A program made the translations under genes and the position numbers. Below are positions 45,357 to 52,375 of a stretch of DNA of 64,000 nt, one piece after another (within the stretch, counting starts at the first letter, position 1; every line of letters begins with the position of its first letter). Under the pieces are notes generated by a model. It was not told where the DNA came from, made no database searches, and saw only the letters and a program-made list of their open reading frames with translations. Origin of the DNA: a bacterium (lineage in GTDB: Bacteria; Cyanobacteriota; Vampirovibrionia; Gastranaerophilales; Gastranaerophilaceae); contig JAGBXP010000033.1 in NCBI GenBank assembly GCA_017629215.1, forward strand, positions 1-64,000, in the 5' to 3' direction.

Positions 45357-45487
45357 TACTTTGTCCTGCTATCTTTGTTTCACATATAGCAATTAAAAAA
45401 TCAGGCTGGGTGTAAATGCACTCTGATTCCGTGATTTAATATGAGGTTTTCCTGTGATATGTTTTTAATCGCTACTTTATATATTGC

Positions 45488-45516
45488 ATTATAGCATGTT
45501 TCTATATCAAATTCAA
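45488..45516 (-). promoter_or_regulatory. Promoter of the giant fliD gene
   Basis: On the minus strand TTGAAT, exactly 17 bases, then TG-C-TATAAT, about 130 bases before the ATG. It is a housekeeping-type promoter, not a sigma-28 one. Confidence 0.65.
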
Positions 45517-45580
45517 GACTTTTTTGCATAATTTTAAAAAAATTTTATATCAATTGTAAACAAATGTAACAGATTTTTTC

Positions 45581-45608
45581 GGTTTTGAAAAAATGGGTTT
45601 TGAAAAAA
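45581..45608 (+). repeat. Direct repeat GGTTTTGAAAAAA upstream of the Ser/Cys-rich peptide
   Basis: The 13-mer occurs at 45581-45593 and again at 45596-45608, about 40-65 bases before the start at 45647. It may be a regulator site or a duplicated -35 region. Confidence 0.45.
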
Positions 45609-45646
45609 CTTTATTAATATGTGAACACGAAAATAGGATTTATAAA

Positions 45647-46006
45647 ATGGCTTATTTAACATTATCTCCAAAAGAAGACAACAGATGTTTTAATTTTATC
45701 GGAACAAATTCTTCTCAAAATGATACTATTAATTTGATTTCTTCTTCAACATCTTTATTATCAAATCAATCATCTTTGTTATCTTCTAATGATAATCTTG
45801 ATACATGCAGTTTTTATTCAGGTCCTTCTGAGTCTACAATATTAGCTTTTGGAGAATCTGTAGAAAGCTGTGGCTCAATTGCATTTTCTGGCACTGAATC
45901 TTGTGGGTCTATCGCTTTTTCTGGTGGTAGCGAATCGTGTGGCTCTATTGCATCATCTAGCTCAAGCTCTAGTTCTTCAAGTTCAGCTTGTAGTTATAGC
46001 TGTTAA
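45647..46006 (+). CDS. Ser/Cys-rich peptide with tandem ESCGSIA repeats, possible modified-peptide precursor
   Basis: 119 residues from MAYLTLSPKED, chosen because AGGA lies eight bases before this ATG (an earlier Met at 45593 has no SD). The first 75 residues are Ser/Asn-rich. Then come three copies of (V/T/S)ESCGSIA(F/S)SG-like units, and the protein ends in a run of 11 Ser followed by ACSYSC. Repeated Ser-Cys-Gly units after a leader-like region resemble multi-core RiPP precursors such as azole or lanthionine peptides. No maturase is next to it. It could equally be a low-complexity surface peptide. A terminator follows. Confidence 0.55.
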   Translation: MAYLTLSPKEDNRCFNFIGTNSSQNDTINLISSSTSLLSNQSSLLSSNDNLDTCSFYSGPSESTILAFGESVESCGSIAFSGTESCGSIAFSGGSESCGSIASSSSSSSSSSSACSYSC

Positions 46007-46030
46007 TAGTAAATAAAAAGTTTTAATAAG

Positions 46031-46059
46031 AGAGGATGATTGAAAAGTTATCCTCTTTT
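46031..46059 (+). terminator. Terminator after the Ser/Cys-rich peptide gene
   Basis: AGAGGAT pairs with ATCCTCT across a 12-base loop, followed by TTTTG. Confidence 0.65.
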
Positions 46060-46074
46060 GTTATATCAAAATTA

Positions 46075-46083
46075 TGATATAAT
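46075..46083 (+). promoter_or_regulatory. Extended -10 promoter, leaderless S66 peptidase transcript
   Basis: TG-A-TATAAT ends six bases before the ATG at 46090, with no SD. The expected start of transcription falls on or next to the start codon. Confidence 0.5.
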
Positions 46084-46089
46084 TATTCT

Positions 46090-46938
46090 ATGATTAATTC
46101 TGGCGATACGATAGGGATTGTAGCTTTAGCAGGTGGATGTGAACATCATTTAATAGATTCTGCTGTTCAAAATCTTGAAAAACTTGGGTTTAAAGTGAGG
46201 CTTGCTAAGAATATTTATGATAAAAATAATTATCTTGCTGGCTCAGATAGTGATAAGATTGAAGAGTTGCATAATTTCTTTATAGACCCTGATATTAAGT
46301 TAATTCTTAATGCTCGTGGTGGATATGGAGCTATACGTTTAATTAATAAAATTGATTATGAAATAATAAAAACAAATCCAAAACCTTTTTGTGGATTTTC
46401 TGATATAACGGCATTGTTGTTAATGTTTTATAAGAAAGCTGGACTTATAACTTATCATTCACCTATGGCTTGTAGTGATTTTGCAGGAGAAAATACATCC
46501 GAGTTTACTAAAAATTATTTCTTTAAAGCATTAAATAATGAGTATTTGGTGTTTGAAGGAATAAAAACTTATAAAAACGGCTCAGCTTCAGGAATACTTT
46601 TTGGTGGAAACATTGCTACTGCTGTATCACTCTGTGGACAAGATTTTATACCAGATGAGGATTTTATATTTTTTGCAGAGGATATAAATGAGCCAGTTTA
46701 TAAAATTGATAAAATGTTTACGCAATTATTTAACATCGAAAAATTTAAAAAATATTGCAAAGGAATAGTTCTAGGCGAGTTTTTAAATGTTGATAATGAA
46801 TCTTGGCTAGATGATTTGTTTTATAAATTTGATATCCCAACGATTGGTGGGTTTAAAATTACACACGCTAAAGAAAAAATAACATTACCTGTTGGAAAAA
46901 AAGCGGTTTTAGAAAATAATGTATTGAAAATATTATAA
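46090..46938 (+). CDS. S66-family serine carboxypeptidase (LdcA/MccF-like)
   Basis: A 282-residue peptidase S66. The nucleophile serine is in CGFSDITALLL (S about 111), preceded by NARGGYGAIRL, and the Glu-His residues of the triad are expected near LGEFL and KITHAKEK. Family members are LD-carboxypeptidases that trim murein tetrapeptides to tripeptides in the cytoplasm, or MccF that inactivates microcin C. The gene is independent of the peptide upstream, since a terminator and its own promoter intervene. LdcA function is the simpler reading. Confidence 0.85.
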   Translation: MINSGDTIGIVALAGGCEHHLIDSAVQNLEKLGFKVRLAKNIYDKNNYLAGSDSDKIEELHNFFIDPDIKLILNARGGYGAIRLINKIDYEIIKTNPKPFCGFSDITALLLMFYKKAGLITYHSPMACSDFAGENTSEFTKNYFFKALNNEYLVFEGIKTYKNGSASGILFGGNIATAVSLCGQDFIPDEDFIFFAEDINEPVYKIDKMFTQLFNIEKFKKYCKGIVLGEFLNVDNESWLDDLFYKFDIPTIGGFKITHAKEKITLPVGKKAVLENNVLKIL

Positions 46939-47286
46939 TAGCTCTCGTTTTACTTTATTTAAGCTCTCACTAATAGCATCAATGGAATTTTCATAGAAAA
47001 TTAGTTCGGCATCAGTCGCTGAAAGTACTTTTTCGATAAGTTTATCTTTGACGGTGTTGTTTGTTTTGTTAATATTAAATCCAAAGATCTTTAAGTCAAT
47101 ATTCAAAACTGATACAATCGAAAAAAAAGATTTTAATGAAGGTATATAACATCCACTTTCTATTCTTGATATATGTTGAGTACTCAATTCTACTTTTTCT
47201 GCTAGCTCCTCTTGCGTAATACCTAATTTCTTTCTGTGTTCTTTTATTTGTTTAGCTAAAAAGAGTTTGTCATCAAATTTCATCAT
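46933..47286 (-). CDS. XRE-family HTH regulator
   Basis: 117 residues. HTH_3: LAKQIKEHRKKLGITQEEL then ELSTQHISRIESGCYIPSLKSF. The C-terminal 45 residues are helical and may dimerise. AAGGATACGATT is the ribosome site. It overlaps the end of the S66 gene by six bases in convergent orientation and is divergent from the Stealth gene, which it could regulate. Confidence 0.85.
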   Translation of the reverse strand: MMKFDDKLFLAKQIKEHRKKLGITQEELAEKVELSTQHISRIESGCYIPSLKSFFSIVSVLNIDLKIFGFNINKTNNTVKDKLIEKVLSATDAELIFYENSIDAISESLNKVKRELL

Positions 47287-47399
47287 AATCGTATCCTTTT
47301 TATTTAAAAATATGATGTAAACAAATATTTTTTAATAAGGCAAGCGTATTATTAATGATATTTATATGCGCTCACGAATATACAAAACTTAATATTATG

Positions 47400-47429
47400 T
47401 TGCATGCGCTAATAATTCATGTATATAAT
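47400..47429 (+). promoter_or_regulatory. Promoter of the Stealth-GT2 gene pair
   Basis: TTGCAT, 18 bases, TATAAT. Imperfect inverted units with ATGCGC/TGCATGCGC flank it (47364-47410) and TATGCATA follows the -10; these could be bound by the adjacent XRE regulator. Confidence 0.45.
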
Positions 47430-47461
47430 ACGTATGCATATAGTTTAAGGAGACCTTTTCG

Positions 47462-48397
47462 ATGGAGAAAATTGATTTAGTATATTTATGGGTTGATGAT
47501 GCTGATAAAGAATGGGTAAGGAAAAAAAATTTATATTTAAACAACAATGAAAGCTTTGATAGTGATGCAGTTGATGATTGTAGATTTAATAATAATGATG
47601 AGTTAAAGTATTCGTTACGTTCGGTCGAAAAATATGCAAATTGGATAAATAAAATATTTATTGTAACTGACAATCAAATCCCTAGTTGGCTTGATACAAG
47701 TAATCCAAGGATAAGAATTGTAAATCATTCAGAGATTATTCCACAGGATAAGCTACCGTTATTTAATTCTTGTGCAATTGAAGCAAGAATACCATTCATT
47801 AAAGACTTGTCTGAGTATTTTTTATATGCAAATGATGATACTTTTTTCTGGAGAGAGGTAGAAAAAGATTTCTTTTTTAGAGATGGTAAAATAATTTGTA
47901 GAATACATAGATTTTTAAAAAAAGGTCGTAAATATAAGAGTTTATATGGTTCTAGTATTTTAGCGACTTATAGGAAATTTATTGATAAAAAGAATTGTGA
48001 TTACTATGCGTTTTATCCTCATCATAATATAGATTCTTATAGAAAATCTTTATTTTTGGATTGTATTAATTGTTTTCAAGAAGAATTTGAGGAAACATTA
48101 AATCATAAGTTTAGGCAATTTAATGATATACAAAGAATAATAATTTCTTTATGGTGTTTGTCTGAAGAAAAAGCAATATTAAAAAAATCGAGACGAAGTT
48201 TTATTCAAAAACTCTTTAATCTAGAAGCTGAGTCAACGATGTATAGCTTGAAAGGTAAAAATTTACCAAGACTTGCAGAAATTAATACAAAATTAATGTG
48301 TATTAACGACAATCAAAGAACAACAAAAAAAGATAGGCAGATGTTAAAACAAGTTTTGGAAGAAAAGTTTTGGGAAAAATCAAGTTTTGAAAAATAG
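47462..48397 (+). CDS. Stealth-family hexose-1-phosphate transferase
   Basis: 311 residues. The Stealth CR1 motif is IDLVYLWVDDADKEW, CR2 is DELKYSLRSVEKYANWINK plus IFIVTDNQIPSWL and NDDTFFW, and a CR3-like FYPHHNIDSYRKS follows. Family members transfer sugar phosphate units in capsule or cell-wall polysaccharide synthesis. SD AAGGAG is good. It is followed by a GT2 enzyme 16 bases later, so both probably build a surface glycan. Confidence 0.82.
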   Translation: MEKIDLVYLWVDDADKEWVRKKNLYLNNNESFDSDAVDDCRFNNNDELKYSLRSVEKYANWINKIFIVTDNQIPSWLDTSNPRIRIVNHSEIIPQDKLPLFNSCAIEARIPFIKDLSEYFLYANDDTFFWREVEKDFFFRDGKIICRIHRFLKKGRKYKSLYGSSILATYRKFIDKKNCDYYAFYPHHNIDSYRKSLFLDCINCFQEEFEETLNHKFRQFNDIQRIIISLWCLSEEKAILKKSRRSFIQKLFNLEAESTMYSLKGKNLPRLAEINTKLMCINDNQRTTKKDRQMLKQVLEEKFWEKSSFEK

Positions 48398-48413
48398 TTA
48401 AGGTTTAGTTTTT

Positions 48414-49427
48414 ATGGCAAAGGTTAGTATAATAATACCAGTTTATAATGTTGAAAATTATTTGGAAAAAGCTCTTGAAAGTGTATGTGTTCAAACATTA
48501 AAAGATATTGAAATTATTTGTATTAATGATTGTTCTACAGATAATAGCATTAAAATTTTAAAAAAGTATAAAGCTCAAGATGAACGGATTAAAATAATAC
48601 ATCTTAAACAAAAACATAATCCAGGTTTTGCACGTAATCTTGGAATTAGTAATGCTAAAGGTGATTACTTGATGTTTTTAGACTCTGATGACTGGTTAGC
48701 TAAAAATGCTTGTGAAATAGCTTATAATCATATCAATAACTCTAAGGCTGATGTTAGTTCGTTTAATTATTATATATATTATGAGAAAATTGGAAAAATA
48801 AAATTGAAAGATTGTGAAAACAAATCTTTATTTTTTGCTGGAATTGTGTGGAAAAATATTTATAATACATCTTTTATAAAAAATAATAATATTTTATTTG
48901 GAAATGTACATGTAGGAGAAGATAATATTTTTTATATTAAATCAATAATGCTTGCTAATAGTATTACTTTTATTAATAAACCTCTTTATTATTATAGAAA
49001 AAGAGCAAACGCTTCTTCTATAACTGATTCTGCTGAATATTGTTTTGATGCAATTAAGGCAAAAGAAGAATGCTATAAAATAGCACAATCTTATCCAGAA
49101 AATGGTTTATATAATGATAGCTTGGCTTATTCGATTAATACAATTTTATACATGTATCAAACATTTAGTAATAAAATAGTAAAAAAATCTATTAAAAAAG
49201 AGTATTTCTATTTTGCAAAAAGATTATTAAAAAAAATTTTTGCTGAAGTTGAATTTACAAAAGAACTAAATGAGAAAATAGAAATGCGTGATTGTAAAAA
49301 AATAATTAAATATGATTATGAACAGTATCAAATTGTTAATTTTCTAGATAAAATTTTTTCAATATATTTACAGAAAAGTAAATTACATATTAATATTTTA
49401 GGAATAAGATTAACATGTAAGATTTAA
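48414..49427 (+). CDS. Family 2 glycosyltransferase
   Basis: 337 residues. GT-A fold: VSIIIPVYNVENYLEKALESV at the start, INDCSTDNS, DYLMFLDSDDW (DxD site) and a later GEDNIFYIK. It resembles EpsJ/WcaA-like transferases acting on capsule or lipid-linked sugars. No membrane helices are seen. The C-terminal 90 residues are basic. It is transcribed with the Stealth gene and is followed by a weak stem-loop. Confidence 0.88.
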   Translation: MAKVSIIIPVYNVENYLEKALESVCVQTLKDIEIICINDCSTDNSIKILKKYKAQDERIKIIHLKQKHNPGFARNLGISNAKGDYLMFLDSDDWLAKNACEIAYNHINNSKADVSSFNYYIYYEKIGKIKLKDCENKSLFFAGIVWKNIYNTSFIKNNNILFGNVHVGEDNIFYIKSIMLANSITFINKPLYYYRKRANASSITDSAEYCFDAIKAKEECYKIAQSYPENGLYNDSLAYSINTILYMYQTFSNKIVKKSIKKEYFYFAKRLLKKIFAEVEFTKELNEKIEMRDCKKIIKYDYEQYQIVNFLDKIFSIYLQKSKLHINILGIRLTCKI

Positions 49428-49626
49428 AAGTTTTGCTTTGTTTATTTGAGAAGAATTTACCTTCTTTATTTTTAGCTGGGTGCAATAAATTTCCCTATTG
49501 CTTGGCGCTTTTTTTGCAAAACAAATTAAATATTGTTAATATTTGTAAAAAATAAAGATTATATTAGCAAATTTTATTTTGTTAAGATTTCTAATAAATA
49601 ATAAAAATTAAAATTGAGGATTTTTT
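49428..49626 (+). other. Intergenic region with weak stem-loops
   Basis: 199 bases. AGAAG/CTTCT (49449-49465) followed by TTATTTTT may terminate the glycan operon. A second hairpin, GCAATA/TATTGC, sits at about 49483-49502. Promoter elements for the downstream regulator are not clear. Confidence 0.35.
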
Positions 49627-50481
49627 ATGACAAAAATAAAGCCACAGATAGTAACTTCTATAGCTCAAAATTCTATTACAATAGATAAGCTTAAAACTCT
49701 TTTAAACTCAGGAATATCACAACGTCAAATGGCGAGAGACTTGGGAATTTCAAGGGAAAAATTAGTAAGGATATTAAAAGAACAAGGATTATATGTACCT
49801 AAAAGAATCATTAAAGATGTTCATGAAATGAAAGCATTACAAGATCTTGCAAATCGTAGATTAACTGTTGCACAAATGGTAGAGGAATCAGGTCTTAATT
49901 GTGGACAATTAAGGCATCGTTTAGAAAAGTATGGTATAAAAAATCCCAATTTAGAAGAATTAAAAGTTTTAAGAGATTATTTTTCTGCAACAACTTTAAA
50001 AGATAGAAATGAAACTTTTGTTATTGTTGATAAATATTTAGAGCAAATAGCAAAAGAGAAATATAAAAAAGGTTATGGCATTTCGTACCAAGATTTTTTA
50101 CAAGATATTAGATTAAATTTTGCCGAATTGGCTGAAAAAAGAGAAAATAATATTAATAATAATAACAGGAATTTATTTAAAAAAATTAGAGAAATAAATT
50201 TTGCTAAAAAATATATGAGAATTAGTAAGTTACCAATGGATTCATATAAAACTTATGAAGTTGATACTTCAATTAAAGAATTTGAGGATAGTAATTTCTT
50301 AGATTTTCGAATTAAAAACTCTAATTTAACAGAAAAAGAACAACTTATTATTAATATATTTACAAAGCTAAACAAGGATTTTAATGAAATAGCAGAAATA
50401 TTTGATTTGACACATTTAAGGATTAGACAACTCTTAAAAAATGCTATAGAAAAAATGAATAATAGCAAAAATATTTATTAA
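49627..50481 (+). CDS. Multi-HTH protein with sigma region-4-like C-terminus
   Basis: A 284-residue protein with at least three helix-turn-helix units: SGISQRQMARDLGISREKLVRIL (residues about 29-51), RRLTVAQMVEESGLNCGQLRHRL (about 78-101), and a C-terminal LTEKEQLIINIFTKL with FNEIAEIFDLTHLRIRQLLKNAIEKM. The last unit closely matches sigma-70 region 4 (family: EIAxxFGVTRERIRQIExxALxKL). No region 2 is evident. It may be a divergent sigma factor or a phage-like terminase/recombinase-style regulator. TTGAGGA is the ribosome site. Function unknown. Confidence 0.6.
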   Translation: MTKIKPQIVTSIAQNSITIDKLKTLLNSGISQRQMARDLGISREKLVRILKEQGLYVPKRIIKDVHEMKALQDLANRRLTVAQMVEESGLNCGQLRHRLEKYGIKNPNLEELKVLRDYFSATTLKDRNETFVIVDKYLEQIAKEKYKKGYGISYQDFLQDIRLNFAELAEKRENNINNNNRNLFKKIREINFAKKYMRISKLPMDSYKTYEVDTSIKEFEDSNFLDFRIKNSNLTEKEQLIINIFTKLNKDFNEIAEIFDLTHLRIRQLLKNAIEKMNNSKNIY

Positions 50482-50554
50482 CAAGAAAAAGATTAAATTT
50501 TTAATTTTTACCAATAAATATTTAAAACTTTTTTTAAATTCTTCAACTAAACAA

Positions 50555-50581
50555 AAGAGGATGATTAAAAATCATCCTCTT
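50555..50581. terminator. Bidirectional terminator
   Basis: AAGAGGATGATT pairs perfectly with AATCATCCTCTT across a three-base loop, between the convergent regulator and GH13 genes. Confidence 0.65.
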
Positions 50582-50611
50582 ACCTCGTTTATTTAATGTT
50601 TGCTCTATAAA

Positions 50612-52375
50612 TTATATTTTTTGTCTAAAAGCGTGCCCTTTTCTGTCTTTAATTATATTAGGTGTATTAATTTCAAAGACATAAGCTCCACCTGGTGCTA
50701 AATCAACGCGTACTTCGTTTTTTGCTATTTGGAATTTACTTCTTTCTTCACCATAAATTGGTGCAATATTTTTAAGTTCTTGGTTTTCATTTAGTCCTGG
50801 AACTAATATTGTACCTGTTAATCTTCTATTTGGATTTTTATTTGCAATAATCAAAGCTGTACGTCCATTATTGTGTCTCGCATAAGTGATTATTTGATCT
50901 TTTTTATCACCTATTTTATCCAATTCAATAAATACACTTTTTCTATCAGAGAATAATTCTTTATTTTCTTCTCTCATTTTTAGAGCTTCTTTCATTACTC
51001 TGCCAATATCATGAAATTCGCCATCAGGCTTTCTTGAAAGATTGAAAATATCTAATTGATGCTCATGACATTCTAATTTATAATTATCAGTAAATGATTC
51101 TTCGCTCATTTCATCTTTATATCCATAGTCATAGCGATCGCCAAATTGAAAACCGTCTACAAAATATGGGTTGCACATTGGAATTGTAGATTGAATGATT
51201 GTTGTCAAATTTGAATATATTTCACCACCATGTTCCATTGCAGATTTATCATCATGTGTTGTAAATGAGCCTATGCAAGATTTTCCTGAAGGTAATCTAT
51301 GTGATAAATTCAGGTTTAGTTTTATATAATCAATTAGTTCTTTGTTTGTACTCCAATCGTAAAAAATATGATATTGTCCGTAGTATTCGTCGAACCCAGC
51401 TCTTAGTGTATCTTCTGGTCTATCATAAGGCATATTAACCTGAGGAGAAGCACATTCATAAGTATAGCTTTCGCCAAGCCAGGCAAATTCAGCATCTCTT
51501 TTGTGCGAATATGGAATTAATATATCCCAAAATTCAGGAGGTTTAGCTCTTGCAACATCGGCACGAATACCATCAATACCTAAATCAATGCAAGCGTCAA
51601 CATATTGTTTATGAAGTTCTAATAGTTTAGGATTTAAGGTTCTTTTTGTTTCGTCATCCCAAGGTTCAAACATTCTTATATCTGTCCAGCCTTGAGGAGT
51701 TTTTTCTTCACCATTTCTGCCAAAAGCCATTAACTCTGGTTCTCGTTCAAACCAAGAAACAGAAGCACAACTAGGGAGGTCAATCATTACCTTAATATTA
51801 CGTTTATGACACTCGTCAATAAAAGCTCTAAATTGTTCTGTTGGTGAACGTGGATCATCTTTTTCTATAATTAATGGATCTATAGCTAAGCTTCCATCTG
51901 GTTCAAGAAACCTATCTGGTGAATATATTGAACCAGCCGTACCTTTTGCTTTTACTGTACCAGGTGGATGTAATGGTAAAAGATGCAAGGTGTTAATTCC
52001 AAGATCTTTTATTTCATCAAGTCGATCTATTGCGCTTATAAGTGTTCCTTGTTTTTCACCACCTGATAATGAAATTTTCTCATCACCGTTTAAATCCTTA
52101 GCTGTAAATGTTCTCAAAACAATTGCTAACATTACTGATTCGTTATTTTGTATCATTGTTCTAAGATTATTTTTATACTCTGAATTGTTTTTTATGGGTT
52201 TATTTTCAAGTTTTACCAATGCTAAATTTGTAATCGCTTGATTATCTAAATATTCAGTAATAGTTTTTTCGCTATTAATATTTATCATGCTATTTCCCAC
52301 TGACTTAAAAGTCGGTGTGTAATAATTTTTATTATATACAATTTTGTGTGATAAATTGTTAATTATTTGCATCAT
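50612..52375 (-). CDS. GH13 alpha-amylase-family enzyme with N-terminal tag
   Basis: A 587-residue GH13 glycoside hydrolase. The (beta/alpha)8 landmarks are NIKVMIDLPS, GIDGIRADVARA (nucleophile Asp), FAWLGESYTYE (acid/base Glu) and GSFTTHDDKSAMEHGG (transition-state Asp). A C-terminal beta domain follows. The family acts on alpha-glucans, and the exact specificity is not clear. The first 30 residues (tag TPTFKSVG, F23) are the recurrent N-terminal motif rather than a signal peptide, so it is likely cytosolic or routed by the tag. The start overlaps the preceding gene by 17 bases. Confidence 0.82.
   Translation of the reverse strand: MMQIINNLSHKIVYNKNYYTPTFKSVGNSMININSEKTITEYLDNQAITNLALVKLENKPIKNNSEYKNNLRTMIQNNESVMLAIVLRTFTAKDLNGDEKISLSGGEKQGTLISAIDRLDEIKDLGINTLHLLPLHPPGTVKAKGTAGSIYSPDRFLEPDGSLAIDPLIIEKDDPRSPTEQFRAFIDECHKRNIKVMIDLPSCASVSWFEREPELMAFGRNGEEKTPQGWTDIRMFEPWDDETKRTLNPKLLELHKQYVDACIDLGIDGIRADVARAKPPEFWDILIPYSHKRDAEFAWLGESYTYECASPQVNMPYDRPEDTLRAGFDEYYGQYHIFYDWSTNKELIDYIKLNLNLSHRLPSGKSCIGSFTTHDDKSAMEHGGEIYSNLTTIIQSTIPMCNPYFVDGFQFGDRYDYGYKDEMSEESFTDNYKLECHEHQLDIFNLSRKPDGEFHDIGRVMKEALKMREENKELFSDRKSVFIELDKIGDKKDQIITYARHNNGRTALIIANKNPNRRLTGTILVPGLNENQELKNIAPIYGEERSKFQIAKNEVRVDLAPGGAYVFEINTPNIIKDRKGHAFRQKI

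Noticed and set aside
46031-50581. Shared AGAGGATGAT terminator sequence as a mobile repeat
   Set aside because: The two stem-loops differ in loop and flanks; terminator stems with GAGGA are common, so chance or function suffices.
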